Shown here one piece after another: positions 7,501-11,969 of a stretch of 13,642 nucleotides of DNA; within the stretch, counting starts at the first letter, position 1, and each line of letters opens with the position of its first letter. Source of the DNA: Nitrososphaera sp. (lineage in GTDB: Archaea > Thermoproteota > Nitrososphaeria > Nitrososphaerales > Nitrososphaeraceae); assembly GCA_025935445.1 (NCBI GenBank), contig JAICVG010000003.1:1-13642 (forward strand), read 5' to 3'. The notes under the pieces are model-generated. The model was not told the DNA's origin. It saw only the letters and a program-made list of their open reading frames with translations, and did no database searches. Made by a program: the position numbers and the translations under genes.

Positions 7501-7974
7501 TGCTGATCTAATGGGGCCAGCAAAGGATACCGACAGGTATTGTGAGGCGTCGGCGTTGCTCTTGATCGTGACGTCCGATATGCCCTGTAGGGGAGCAACA
7601 GTCACACCTTCCGTGACTACGGCTAGGGAAACCCTGACTGCACTATCAAGCCGAGTTTTCAGATCGCCTGTACCGTATTCGCCGGCTGCGATTTCTTCTG
7701 CTATCTTTAGCGCGGCCTTTTCCTTGGTCGTCTGTGACAAGAGGGCACGAAGTCTGTCTGCAATGTCTATATTGTGCATCTTGGCAACTCTGTCTGCTAA
7801 GTCATATGCAATCTTGGGCTCGATGATATCTGCTGCGTCAATTCCGCGCCGCCGAGCCTTAAGTGCATGTTGGTGGCCCTTGTTAACAGTCTTCAGAATA
7901 CTCTGCTGATACCTCCAATAGAATGCCGGCATGCGGACATCCTTCAGATGGGTTTCAGCTTCCTCCAACATCAT
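4579..7974 (-). CDS. polC: DNA polymerase D large subunit DP2 (catalytic)
   Basis: Catalytic subunit of PolD, the archaeal replicative polymerase whose two-barrel active site resembles RNA polymerase. The 1131 residues match the usual size of intein-free DP2. Visible marks: the N-terminal region with GPIRSAGGTEAALTMLIAD; a cysteine-rich zinc region (about residues 638-685, CNSC...CRVC...CVVC...CARC); the metal-binding active site DCDGDAD at 879-885 followed by PDKIGGLMDAPLL; and a C-terminal zinc finger CTTC...CIDC (about 1045-1070). Two ATGs in tandem begin it (7974, 7971). It lies 4 bp behind the lipid synthase gene, so the two form an operon; GATGAGG just before the ATG may act as a ribosome site. 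The stop overlaps that of the convergent E1-like gene by 4 bp. Its partner DP1 is at 11959-13446. Some bases on the opposite strand are open, but they carry no family features. Confidence 0.97.
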   Translation of the reverse strand: MMLEEAETHLKDVRMPAFYWRYQQSILKTVNKGHQHALKARRRGIDAADIIEPKIAYDLADRVAKMHNIDIADRLRALLSQTTKEKAALKIAEEIAAGEYGTGDLKTRLDSAVRVSLAVVTEGVTVAPLQGISDVTIKSNADASQYLSVSFAGPIRSAGGTEAALTMLIADHARKVAGLDRYIANSFDDETGRFVEELRIYEREVMGFQFKVLDEDVVKCISNLPVELDGVDTDPVEVVGHKNMRRIATDRVRGGTLRVMNDGLIGRSRKLLKLVETLNLDGWSWLTELKGAIQTGNEDAVHHRMSEVITGRPVLSMARRIGGFRLRYGRCYNTGFATVGIHPAVPALLNYAIVVGTQIKMDMPGKASTIALVDTIEPPIVRLDDGRVIQVSSVEQAERIRPHVSKILYLGDMLISYGDFLENNAQLPPASFVEEIWRQQLRSKLPTMQASDLDREKLIQMTENPLVLPSVDEAFEISKKLGLALHPKYLFYWDSLTVEEVLYLKDRLSSDMQLPFDTRLKDILERLGIVHSIMHDQISLDDSNQATSLKRLLGGPAVFESNNAIEFVNKTSGVLVMPKFSSAIAVRVGRPEKAAERKMKPPVHVLFPIGTKGGSTRDILKACKEDSFYTQIANRYCNSCRLPCIGTHCRVCGASAMLRNLCVVCREEVEDGEKCARCGKEGRTYSSVSFPLKFALEQAKKKLGVDPQEPFKGVKSLMSTHRSAEPLEKGILRQKHGLHAFKDGTIRFDATNEPLTHFKPVWISVSIEKLRELGYTHDYLGRDLTSPDQIVELMMQDVIVPRDSAKHLVNTAKYIDEELVKLYDLEPFYSLSSIDGLIGHLIVGLAPHTSVGIVGRIIGFADSQVCLASPIWHSAKRRDCDGDADSMMLIMDAFLNFSYDFLPDKIGGLMDAPLLIQPIVLPHEVQRQAHNVDIASTYSLEFYEATWKQANAADVADMTETIKNRIGDARQFFDYGFTHLTNTLVTKAQRSAYSTLNTMEEKLKMQFDTAKLINAVDANEVAAMVLTTHILPDIIGNMRSYSSQTFRCTTCGAKFRRMPLMGKCIDCGCALIQTVTRGAVEKYLGIATDMCKQYKINDYLRSRVESIALELKLIFKEERRTQSSMTEFMGG

Positions 7975-7978
7975 GGCC

Positions 7979-8734
7979 TCATCGCACCCTAATGGCCTTG
8001 ACTATTGACGAAAATTTTTCTTGCCAGTTGCCCTCTTTTTCTATCATAGTGCCAATGACAATAATGTCAGCACCTGCCTTAGCTACTTGGCCTGCAATTT
8101 CTGGTGACTTTATGCCGCCACCGACAATGAGTATGCCCTCATAGTGCTTCCTTACCATCGCCACCATTTCCGGTGGCACATTTTCAGCTGCACCAGAGCC
8201 TGCCTCCAAATACACAAAGCGCATGCCCATATACTGAGCCGCCAATGAATACATCACTGCAAGATTGGGTTTATGGAATGGGATTCCCCTGGCCCTACCC
8301 ACGAACCAAGCGGCCGTTCCCTCACCCACTATAATGTATGCGGTTGGCAGCGGCTCTATTGCGTATTTCTTGACTGCCAACGCACCCAATGCCTGTGCTT
8401 CAGTAATAAAGTATGTGTTTTCTGAATTTAGGAGTGAGCTAAACAAAATCGCGTCAGCCTTTGGTGATACACCTGTGACGTTTCCAGGAAACAATATCAC
8501 AGGCACATTAACCGTCGATTTTATTTCGGCGACGGTTTTGGCTAGCTCTAATTGGTCAATGGCAGAGGATCCACCAACAAGAATTGCAGAAGCGCCTCTT
8601 TCCTCTACTGTTTTTGCAATTGATGCTGCATCTGTCGAGTTTTCAGAATCAATAAGCGGAAGGCAAATTGTGCCATGATTCTTTATCTCATCTAGAAGGT
8701 ATTGCTCGACCTTTCCTAATACCACTTCCCTCAT
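7979..8734 (-). CDS. geranylgeranylglyceryl phosphate synthase (GGGPS)
   Basis: Joins geranylgeranyl diphosphate to sn-glycerol-1-phosphate, making the first ether bond of archaeal membrane lipids. The 251-residue TIM-barrel shows family motifs: LIDSEN (27-32), ILVGGSSA (51-58), ILFPGN (80-85), a central IIVGEGTAAW (134-143), YLEAGSGA (175-182), and the phosphate-binding ends IVGGGIKSP (203-211) and VIGTMIE (226-232). I chose ATG 8734; the open frame continues to a TTG at 8797, but those 21 residues lie over the palindrome and precede the conserved start. An AT-rich TTAAACTTTAAA box (about 8750-8761) lies upstream for a short-leader start. The gene leads the operon with DP2, tying a lipid gene to a replication gene. 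A heptaprenyl (bacterial PcrB-type) activity is a less likely alternative in this context. Confidence 0.92.
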   Translation of the reverse strand: MREVVLGKVEQYLLDEIKNHGTICLPLIDSENSTDAASIAKTVEERGASAILVGGSSAIDQLELAKTVAEIKSTVNVPVILFPGNVTGVSPKADAILFSSLLNSENTYFITEAQALGALAVKKYAIEPLPTAYIIVGEGTAAWFVGRARGIPFHKPNLAVMYSLAAQYMGMRFVYLEAGSGAAENVPPEMVAMVRKHYEGILIVGGGIKSPEIAGQVAKAGADIIVIGTMIEKEGNWQEKFSSIVKAIRVR

Positions 8735-8787
8735 AAAGTGGGATGTTGTTTTAAAGTTTAATGCTACCAAGATTCTAATACTACGAA

Positions 8788-8809
8788 AACTATACAAATT
8801 TGTATAGTT
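8788..8809. promoter_or_regulatory. perfect 22-bp palindrome between divergent genes
   Basis: The arm AACTATACAAA (8788-8798) is followed directly by its exact reverse complement TTTGTATAGTT (8799-8809). It ends three bases before the ATG at 8813 and lies 54 bases upstream of the GGGPS start. Each arm contains a TATA-like ACTATACAAA, so it could hold one TATA box per direction, a dimeric regulator site, or both. That it is palindromic is seen; the role is inferred. Confidence 0.6.
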
Positions 8810-8812
8810 CCT

Positions 8813-9187
8813 ATGTCAGATCGAGGATCTAATTCTAGCACTCTTTATGCCTATCTTCTTGCAAATTCTCTATTTACACCACGGCAGCTTTCAATAATCT
8901 CGAAACAGCTGCAAGGGGGCGGTAAACCTGAAAAGATTAGTTCAGGAGCGTATTATAGGCAGGTTAAGCAATGCCGCAAGAAGGTGATTTCCATCCTCTA
9001 CAGTATGATGCTTTTGCAGTCGATGGGGTTCGTTCAGTCGGAAGCATTAGCAACACTAAGCAAGCTAGCAGAACAGTTAGCTGTGATATTTGCTTCGGAG
9101 AGTAGTAGTGATGTTATGTCTAGGCTGAACGTGGAGGATGTGATATCTGTGATTAACGAAGTGATAAAAAGAGTATCCAAGTTGTAA
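8813..9187 (+). CDS. small conserved-looking protein, possible DNA-binding
   Basis: 124 residues, no family I can name with certainty. Mostly helical and rich in Ser, Leu and Lys. LFTPRQLSIISKQLQG (about 21-36), then ISSGAYYRQVKQCRKKV (about 42-58), look like a helix-turn-helix with a basic second helix; a hydrophobic helix follows (SILYSMMLLQSMGF, about 60-73), and then a C-terminal helical part that could dimerise. There is no signal peptide. Its frame is uninterrupted and its start, ATG 8813, lies three bases after the 22-bp palindrome, so the protein could bind that site and control itself and the divergent lipid/DP2 operon. That is inference. No Shine-Dalgarno site is visible, so it is probably leaderless. 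Confidence 0.75.
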   Translation: MSDRGSNSSTLYAYLLANSLFTPRQLSIISKQLQGGGKPEKISSGAYYRQVKQCRKKVISILYSMMLLQSMGFVQSEALATLSKLAEQLAVIFASESSSDVMSRLNVEDVISVINEVIKRVSKL

Positions 9188-9211
9188 AACAAGGTTATGC
9201 TAAAATATTAA

Positions 9212-9239
9212 ATCACGGTATTTTGAATAATGTCGTGAT
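9212..9239. promoter_or_regulatory. promoter and inverted repeat before the 9240 gene
   Basis: An inverted repeat ATCACG (9212-9217) / CGTGAT (9234-9239) ends one base before the ATG at 9240. An AT-rich TAAAATATTAAA (9201-9212) just upstream is a plausible TATA box. The repeat therefore lies between TATA and start codon, where a repressor could act. GTGAT before the ATG could also serve as a weak ribosome site. Confidence 0.35.
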
Positions 9240-9824
9240 ATGATTATTGACCCGACCTCCTTAGGTAGTGACTTGGTGATATCAGGGATCTTTGCATTTC
9301 TGGTAGGGATGGTGAGTATGACAGTCTATACTAGGCTCAAGACCACATTTGAAGAAGGTCGGTATAAAACCAACGAGGCAGTTATTGAAGCAGTCGTTCT
9401 TGAGTATACCCGCAGACTGCATGACTACGATAAAGTGATTGCAGAGCTTCGAGCTAAGGTCGACATCGTAGAGAGTAGGATCAAACCGCATGAGGTAGTG
9501 TCACAAGATCCATCACAACCGCAACCTCACGTAGCGCTCATGAGCGAGCCTGTGACAGTCACGCAACATGCTGCAATTGAGAAGGAAGTTAATAGTACAA
9601 CTGACTATATATTCAAATTACTGGCTGAAAGACCGCGGTCATCAAGAGAAGTCCAACTTGCTATAGGCAGGACAAGAGAACATACAGCCCGCTTGATGAA
9701 GAAACTTCATGGCTTAGGCCTTGTCAGCAGAGACATCAACACCAAACCTTTCCGTTATAACATCACAGATGCAGGTCGACAGATGCTGAAGAAGAGGGCT
9801 GAGCCTGCATCGTTTGCTGTCTAG
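9240..9824 (+). CDS. predicted membrane-anchored winged-helix protein
   Basis: 194 residues in three parts. Residues about 11-31 (DLVISGIFAFLVGMVSMTVYT) form one hydrophobic segment, likely a membrane anchor, followed by basic residues R32/K34. Residues about 42-82 are charged and helical (EAVVLEYTRRLHDYDKVIAEL and after), likely a coiled coil. A proline- and polar-rich linker (84-110) leads to a winged helix-turn-helix (about 119-186: DYIFKLLAERPRSSREVQLAI, then TREHTARLMKKLHGLGLVSR, then a wing FRYNITDAGR), like MarR/PadR-type domains. It may be a one-component membrane regulator or a DNA tether; no family is assigned. By charge the N-terminus would face out and the winged helix in. Its last 62 bases overlap the convergent gene at 9763-10218. 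Confidence 0.8.
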   Translation: MIIDPTSLGSDLVISGIFAFLVGMVSMTVYTRLKTTFEEGRYKTNEAVIEAVVLEYTRRLHDYDKVIAELRAKVDIVESRIKPHEVVSQDPSQPQPHVALMSEPVTVTQHAAIEKEVNSTTDYIFKLLAERPRSSREVQLAIGRTREHTARLMKKLHGLGLVSRDINTKPFRYNITDAGRQMLKKRAEPASFAV

Positions 9825-10218
9825 TCATCTTATAGATCCACTCTTTCCCTTGTCGGGTTCTTATGAGCCGGCCACGTTCAGCGTATCTCGAAAGATAGGT
9901 TGAGATAATGCTCAGTTTAATAGGCTCATTATACTGATCCTCATACAGTTCGAGGATATCAGTAGAGGTAAACCCACCATATGGGAACTTACCCTCAACT
10001 AGACTCCATATCTTGTCGCCAACTGAGGCAGGGGTTGCTCTGTTGCTTCTATAGGTCTCGTTTTCATTGTTCCCATTTGACTCAATGTTTATGAGATCCA
10101 CGAACTCGACTATTTTCATTATCTTCTCTTTTGATACATTGCCTTCTAGTGAGAGGTTATACTTGCTTCCTTCTGCATCCTCAAGTTCTATCTTGAACCG
10201 CTTCTTTCCAGAGTTCAT
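9763..10218 (-). CDS. small winged-helix protein beside the origin
   Basis: 151 residues. The first 45 form an acidic and basic mix with two beta-like stretches (RFKIELEDAEGSKYNLSLEG), followed by an Asn-rich linker. Residues about 66-131 look like a winged helix: VGDKIWSLVEGKFPYGGFTS, TDILELYEDQY, a basic helix KLSIISTYLSRYAERGRL, and a wing RTRQGKEWIYK. The tail is Gln/Ser-rich and is encoded opposite the end of the 9240 gene. I do not know the family. ATG 10218 is followed upstream by a TATA-like TTAATACTTTA at about the right distance (10240-10250), within the left edge of the origin region and among its TTAAC motifs. It could regulate from, or bind, that region; this is inference from position. 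Confidence 0.78.
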   Translation of the reverse strand: MNSGKKRFKIELEDAEGSKYNLSLEGNVSKEKIMKIVEFVDLINIESNGNNENETYRSNRATPASVGDKIWSLVEGKFPYGGFTSTDILELYEDQYNEPIKLSIISTYLSRYAERGRLIRTRQGKEWIYKMTRQQTMQAQPSSSASVDLHL

Positions 10219-10344
10219 ACGCGTAAAGGTGACTTAACTTGTAAAGTATTAACACTTAACACTAGCTATGCCAATGTTGATAACAAACAGCTAAGCTGAT
10301 ATTAACTGTGTTGAGAGAGAGGCAATTTTGGTTAACAAATATCT

Positions 10345-10356
10345 TTAGTTAACTAA
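10345..10356. repeat. 12-bp palindrome with GTTAAC core
   Basis: TTAGTTAACTAA is its own reverse complement. It is one of five GTTAAC sites in the origin region and lies about 30 bases left of the first ORB. Confidence 0.7.
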
Positions 10357-10385
10357 TCTTGTAGTAAAGAATCATCGGATCTCTG

Positions 10386-10405
10386 TTCCACTGGAAATGG
10401 AGGGG
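10386..10405 (+). repeat. origin recognition box ORB-1
   Basis: TTCCACTGGAAATGGAGGGG: a dyad TTCCACTGGAA followed by a G-run, the layout of archaeal ORB/mini-ORB sites bound by Orc1/Cdc6. It matches ORB-2 at 15 of 20 positions in the same orientation. The G-run sets the polarity. Confidence 0.8.
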
Positions 10406-10407
10406 TT

Positions 10408-10433
10408 CCAATCGGTGCTGTTAACAGCATTGG
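10408..10433. repeat. palindrome between ORB-1 and ORB-2
   Basis: TGCTGTTAACAGCA (10416-10429) is a perfect 14-bp palindrome. CCAA (10408-10411) and TTGG (10430-10433) extend it with a four-base bulge on one side. It sits between the two ORBs and carries a GTTAAC core. It may be a cruciform or a protein site. Confidence 0.65.
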
Positions 10434-10447
10434 TGCCGACGTTAACG

Positions 10448-10467
10448 CTCCAGTGGAAACAAAGGGG
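10448..10467 (+). repeat. origin recognition box ORB-2
   Basis: CTCCAGTGGAAACAAAGGGG closely follows the archaeal ORB pattern (CCAGTGGAAAC followed by a G-string) known from Sulfolobus and euryarchaeal origins. It repeats 62 bases after ORB-1 in the same orientation. Confidence 0.85.
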
Positions 10468-10550
10468 TTAATTTGATATCTTTTTCCATATTGATGTTCT
10501 AATGTTGCTAACATAGTTAATCATATGGGAAATATACTTACAGGCCGCCA

Positions 10551-10570
10551 CCCCTTTCTTTCTTCTGCAG
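10551..10570 (-). repeat. degenerate ORB-like element, ORB-3
   Basis: On the minus strand this reads CTGCAGAAGAAAGAAAGGGG, 16 of 20 positions as in ORB-2, but the dyad is weak. Its G-run continues into GGCGG-type sequence. It faces the opposite way to ORB-4 across the AT-rich stretch. Confidence 0.45.
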
Positions 10571-10695
10571 AGCCTTCTCTAAGCTTACATTAACTTGTGT
10601 CATCAAGATGATACAATAGTTAATTATGATTGATTTTGTAGTTTAAAAATGACTTGTTAATATCACTGTTAAGATAAAGTTAACAAACTTTTATT

Positions 10696-10715
10696 CTGCA
10701 AAAGAAAAACAGGGG
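10696..10715 (+). repeat. degenerate ORB-like element, ORB-4
   Basis: CTGCAAAAGAAAAACAGGGG matches ORB-3 on the opposite strand at 17 of 20 positions, and both continue into GGCGG. ORB-3 and ORB-4 form an inverted pair around 10571-10695. Its G/C-rich flank abuts the cdc6 TATA box. Confidence 0.45.
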
Positions 10716-10721
10716 GCGGCG

Positions 10722-10751
10722 GGTTAAAATTGAACACAAGAGTGAGATGAT
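10722..10751 (+). promoter_or_regulatory. cdc6: cdc6 promoter and ribosome binding site
   Basis: GTTAAAATTG (10723-10732) is a TATA-like box with a G-rich BRE-like flank, about 30 bases upstream of the TTG start. GAGATGAT (10744-10751) differs by one base from GAGGTGAT, complementary to the archaeal 16S rRNA 3' end, and lies nine bases before TTG 10761. It supports that start. Confidence 0.5.
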
Positions 10752-10760
10752 AGATAATAA

Positions 10761-11969
10761 TTGAGCTCTGACATTGATAACATTTTCACAAAGGCGGCAA
10801 GTGGCATGTCACTTGTTAAGAATCGTCAAGCCCTGACTATTGATTATGTACCGGAAAAATTGCCTTTCAGAGACGAAGAGACCAAGACACTTGCGCAAGT
10901 ATTGTCTACAATTTTTAAAGGTGCTAGGCCGTCAAACCTTCTTTTATTTGGCAAGCCTGGTACCGGTAAGACTGCAGCAGCAAGAAGCGTCGTAGACAGG
11001 CTAGCAAAAAAAGCAAGTGAGCTCGAGACAGATGTCACAGTTATTTTTGTAAATGGAAAGATTGCGGGAGGTAGCGCCTATAAGGTGATTTTTGAAATTG
11101 CAGAAGAGCTTGGAATCAACAAGGAGCAGGAAAAACAAGTGCACTTTACAGGCTTGTCGATGGGCGAAGCAACAGACAGGGTCTTGAACTTCATACAAAG
11201 GAAAAAACTTCACCTTGTCTTGGTGATAGATGAGATAGATTCGCTTGTAGACAGGAGTGGTGACGATATCCTTTATAATTTTACAAGAGCCAACCAGAGA
11301 ATGAAGGGCGGCTTTATTACACTTATAGGAATCTCTAACAGCCTTACATTCAAGGACAAACTCGATCCACGCGTAAGAAGTAGCCTCAGCGAGGAGGAAA
11401 TAGTCTTCAACCCATACACAGTAGATCAGCTGCGTCAGATATTGCAAGAGCGCGCCAAGCTGTCCTTCAATGAAGGCGCAATCTCTGAAGCGGCAGTCAA
11501 CTTGTGTGCAGCAATAGCGGGAAGAGAGCATGGCGACGCAAGAAAGGCAATCGACTTGTTGAGAGTTGCGGCCGAGCTTGCAGAAAGAGAAGGTACCACC
11601 AGGGTCGATGAAAAACATGTGCGCGCCAGCGAAGACAGGATTGAAAGAGATGCACCTTTTGTCGCACTAAAGAATGCGCCAGCGCATCATAAACTTGTCA
11701 TTCTTGCTATCATAAAGTCAACAAATGGAATAACTGGCAAGGTATATGATATTTACCTATCACTTTGCAAACAGACAGAACAAAAGCCGCTTACCCAGCG
11801 GCGTATGACTCAGATAATAAATGAGCTGGATTTACTCGGTTTAGTTTCGACGGACATAGTTAATCAAGGCCGCTACGGTAGATCTCAAAAGATCAAGGTG
11901 ATGATACCACTAACGACAGTTGAAGAAGCCCTCAAAGAGGATATCAATTTTGCATCACTCATTGATTGA
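10761..11969 (+). CDS. cdc6: Orc1/Cdc6 replication initiator ATPase
   Basis: Binds ORB repeats at the origin, opens DNA and helps load the MCM helicase. The 402 residues fit the family. AAA+ motifs are complete: Walker A GKPGTGKT (64-71), Walker B VLVIDEID (153-160), sensor 1 asparagine N193 in IGISNS, an arginine-finger segment DPRVRSSL (202-209), sensor 2 GDARKAIDLLR (258-268). A winged-helix DNA-binding domain covers about 305-385 (HKLVILAIIKS..., RRMTQIINELDLLGLV, then a wing with RYGRSQK). I take TTG 10761 as the start: a TAA lies directly before it, the N-terminal DNIFTKAASGM fits the family, and a ribosome site is well placed; ATG 10806 would drop 15 residues. It lies beside the origin, with an ORB-like site next to its promoter, which suggests autoregulation. 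Its end overlaps DP1 by 11 bp, tail to tail. Confidence 0.96.
   Translation: MSSDIDNIFTKAASGMSLVKNRQALTIDYVPEKLPFRDEETKTLAQVLSTIFKGARPSNLLLFGKPGTGKTAAARSVVDRLAKKASELETDVTVIFVNGKIAGGSAYKVIFEIAEELGINKEQEKQVHFTGLSMGEATDRVLNFIQRKKLHLVLVIDEIDSLVDRSGDDILYNFTRANQRMKGGFITLIGISNSLTFKDKLDPRVRSSLSEEEIVFNPYTVDQLRQILQERAKLSFNEGAISEAAVNLCAAIAGREHGDARKAIDLLRVAAELAEREGTTRVDEKHVRASEDRIERDAPFVALKNAPAHHKLVILAIIKSTNGITGKVYDIYLSLCKQTEQKPLTQRRMTQIINELDLLGLVSTDIVNQGRYGRSQKIKVMIPLTTVEEALKEDINFASLID

Larger units (their letters stand above)
10219..10760. other. probable chromosomal replication origin (oriC)
   Basis: This 542-bp gene-free region lies directly upstream of cdc6. It contains two ORB-like elements with G-runs (10386-10405, 10448-10467), a second degenerate pair in inverted orientation (10551-10570 -, 10696-10715 +) around a stretch of about 25% GC (10571-10695) that could unwind, palindromes at 10345-10356 and 10416-10429, and ten TTAAC motifs, five of them GTTAAC. 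Archaeal origins commonly sit next to the cdc6 gene with ORBs flanking an AT-rich element; this layout matches. Origin activity is inferred. Confidence 0.8.

Noticed and set aside
7469..7909. 146-codon open frame antisense to DP2
   Set aside because: Low-complexity Ser/Ala/Thr-rich translation inside a fully conserved DP2 region; a reading-frame shadow. The same holds for other + strand frames within 4579-7974.
8735..8797. GGGPS starting at TTG 8797
   Set aside because: These codons overlap the palindrome and an AT-rich promoter-like box, and family similarity begins after ATG 8734.
10600..10615. C/D box sRNA motif in the origin (TCATCAAGATGA)
   Set aside because: Only a short inverted repeat; no matching C, D, C' and D' boxes at the right spacing.
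11001..11618. 205-codon open frame antisense to cdc6
   Set aside because: It is the shadow of the cdc6 coding frame: cysteine-rich and without a domain, while cdc6 has all AAA+ motifs on the other strand.
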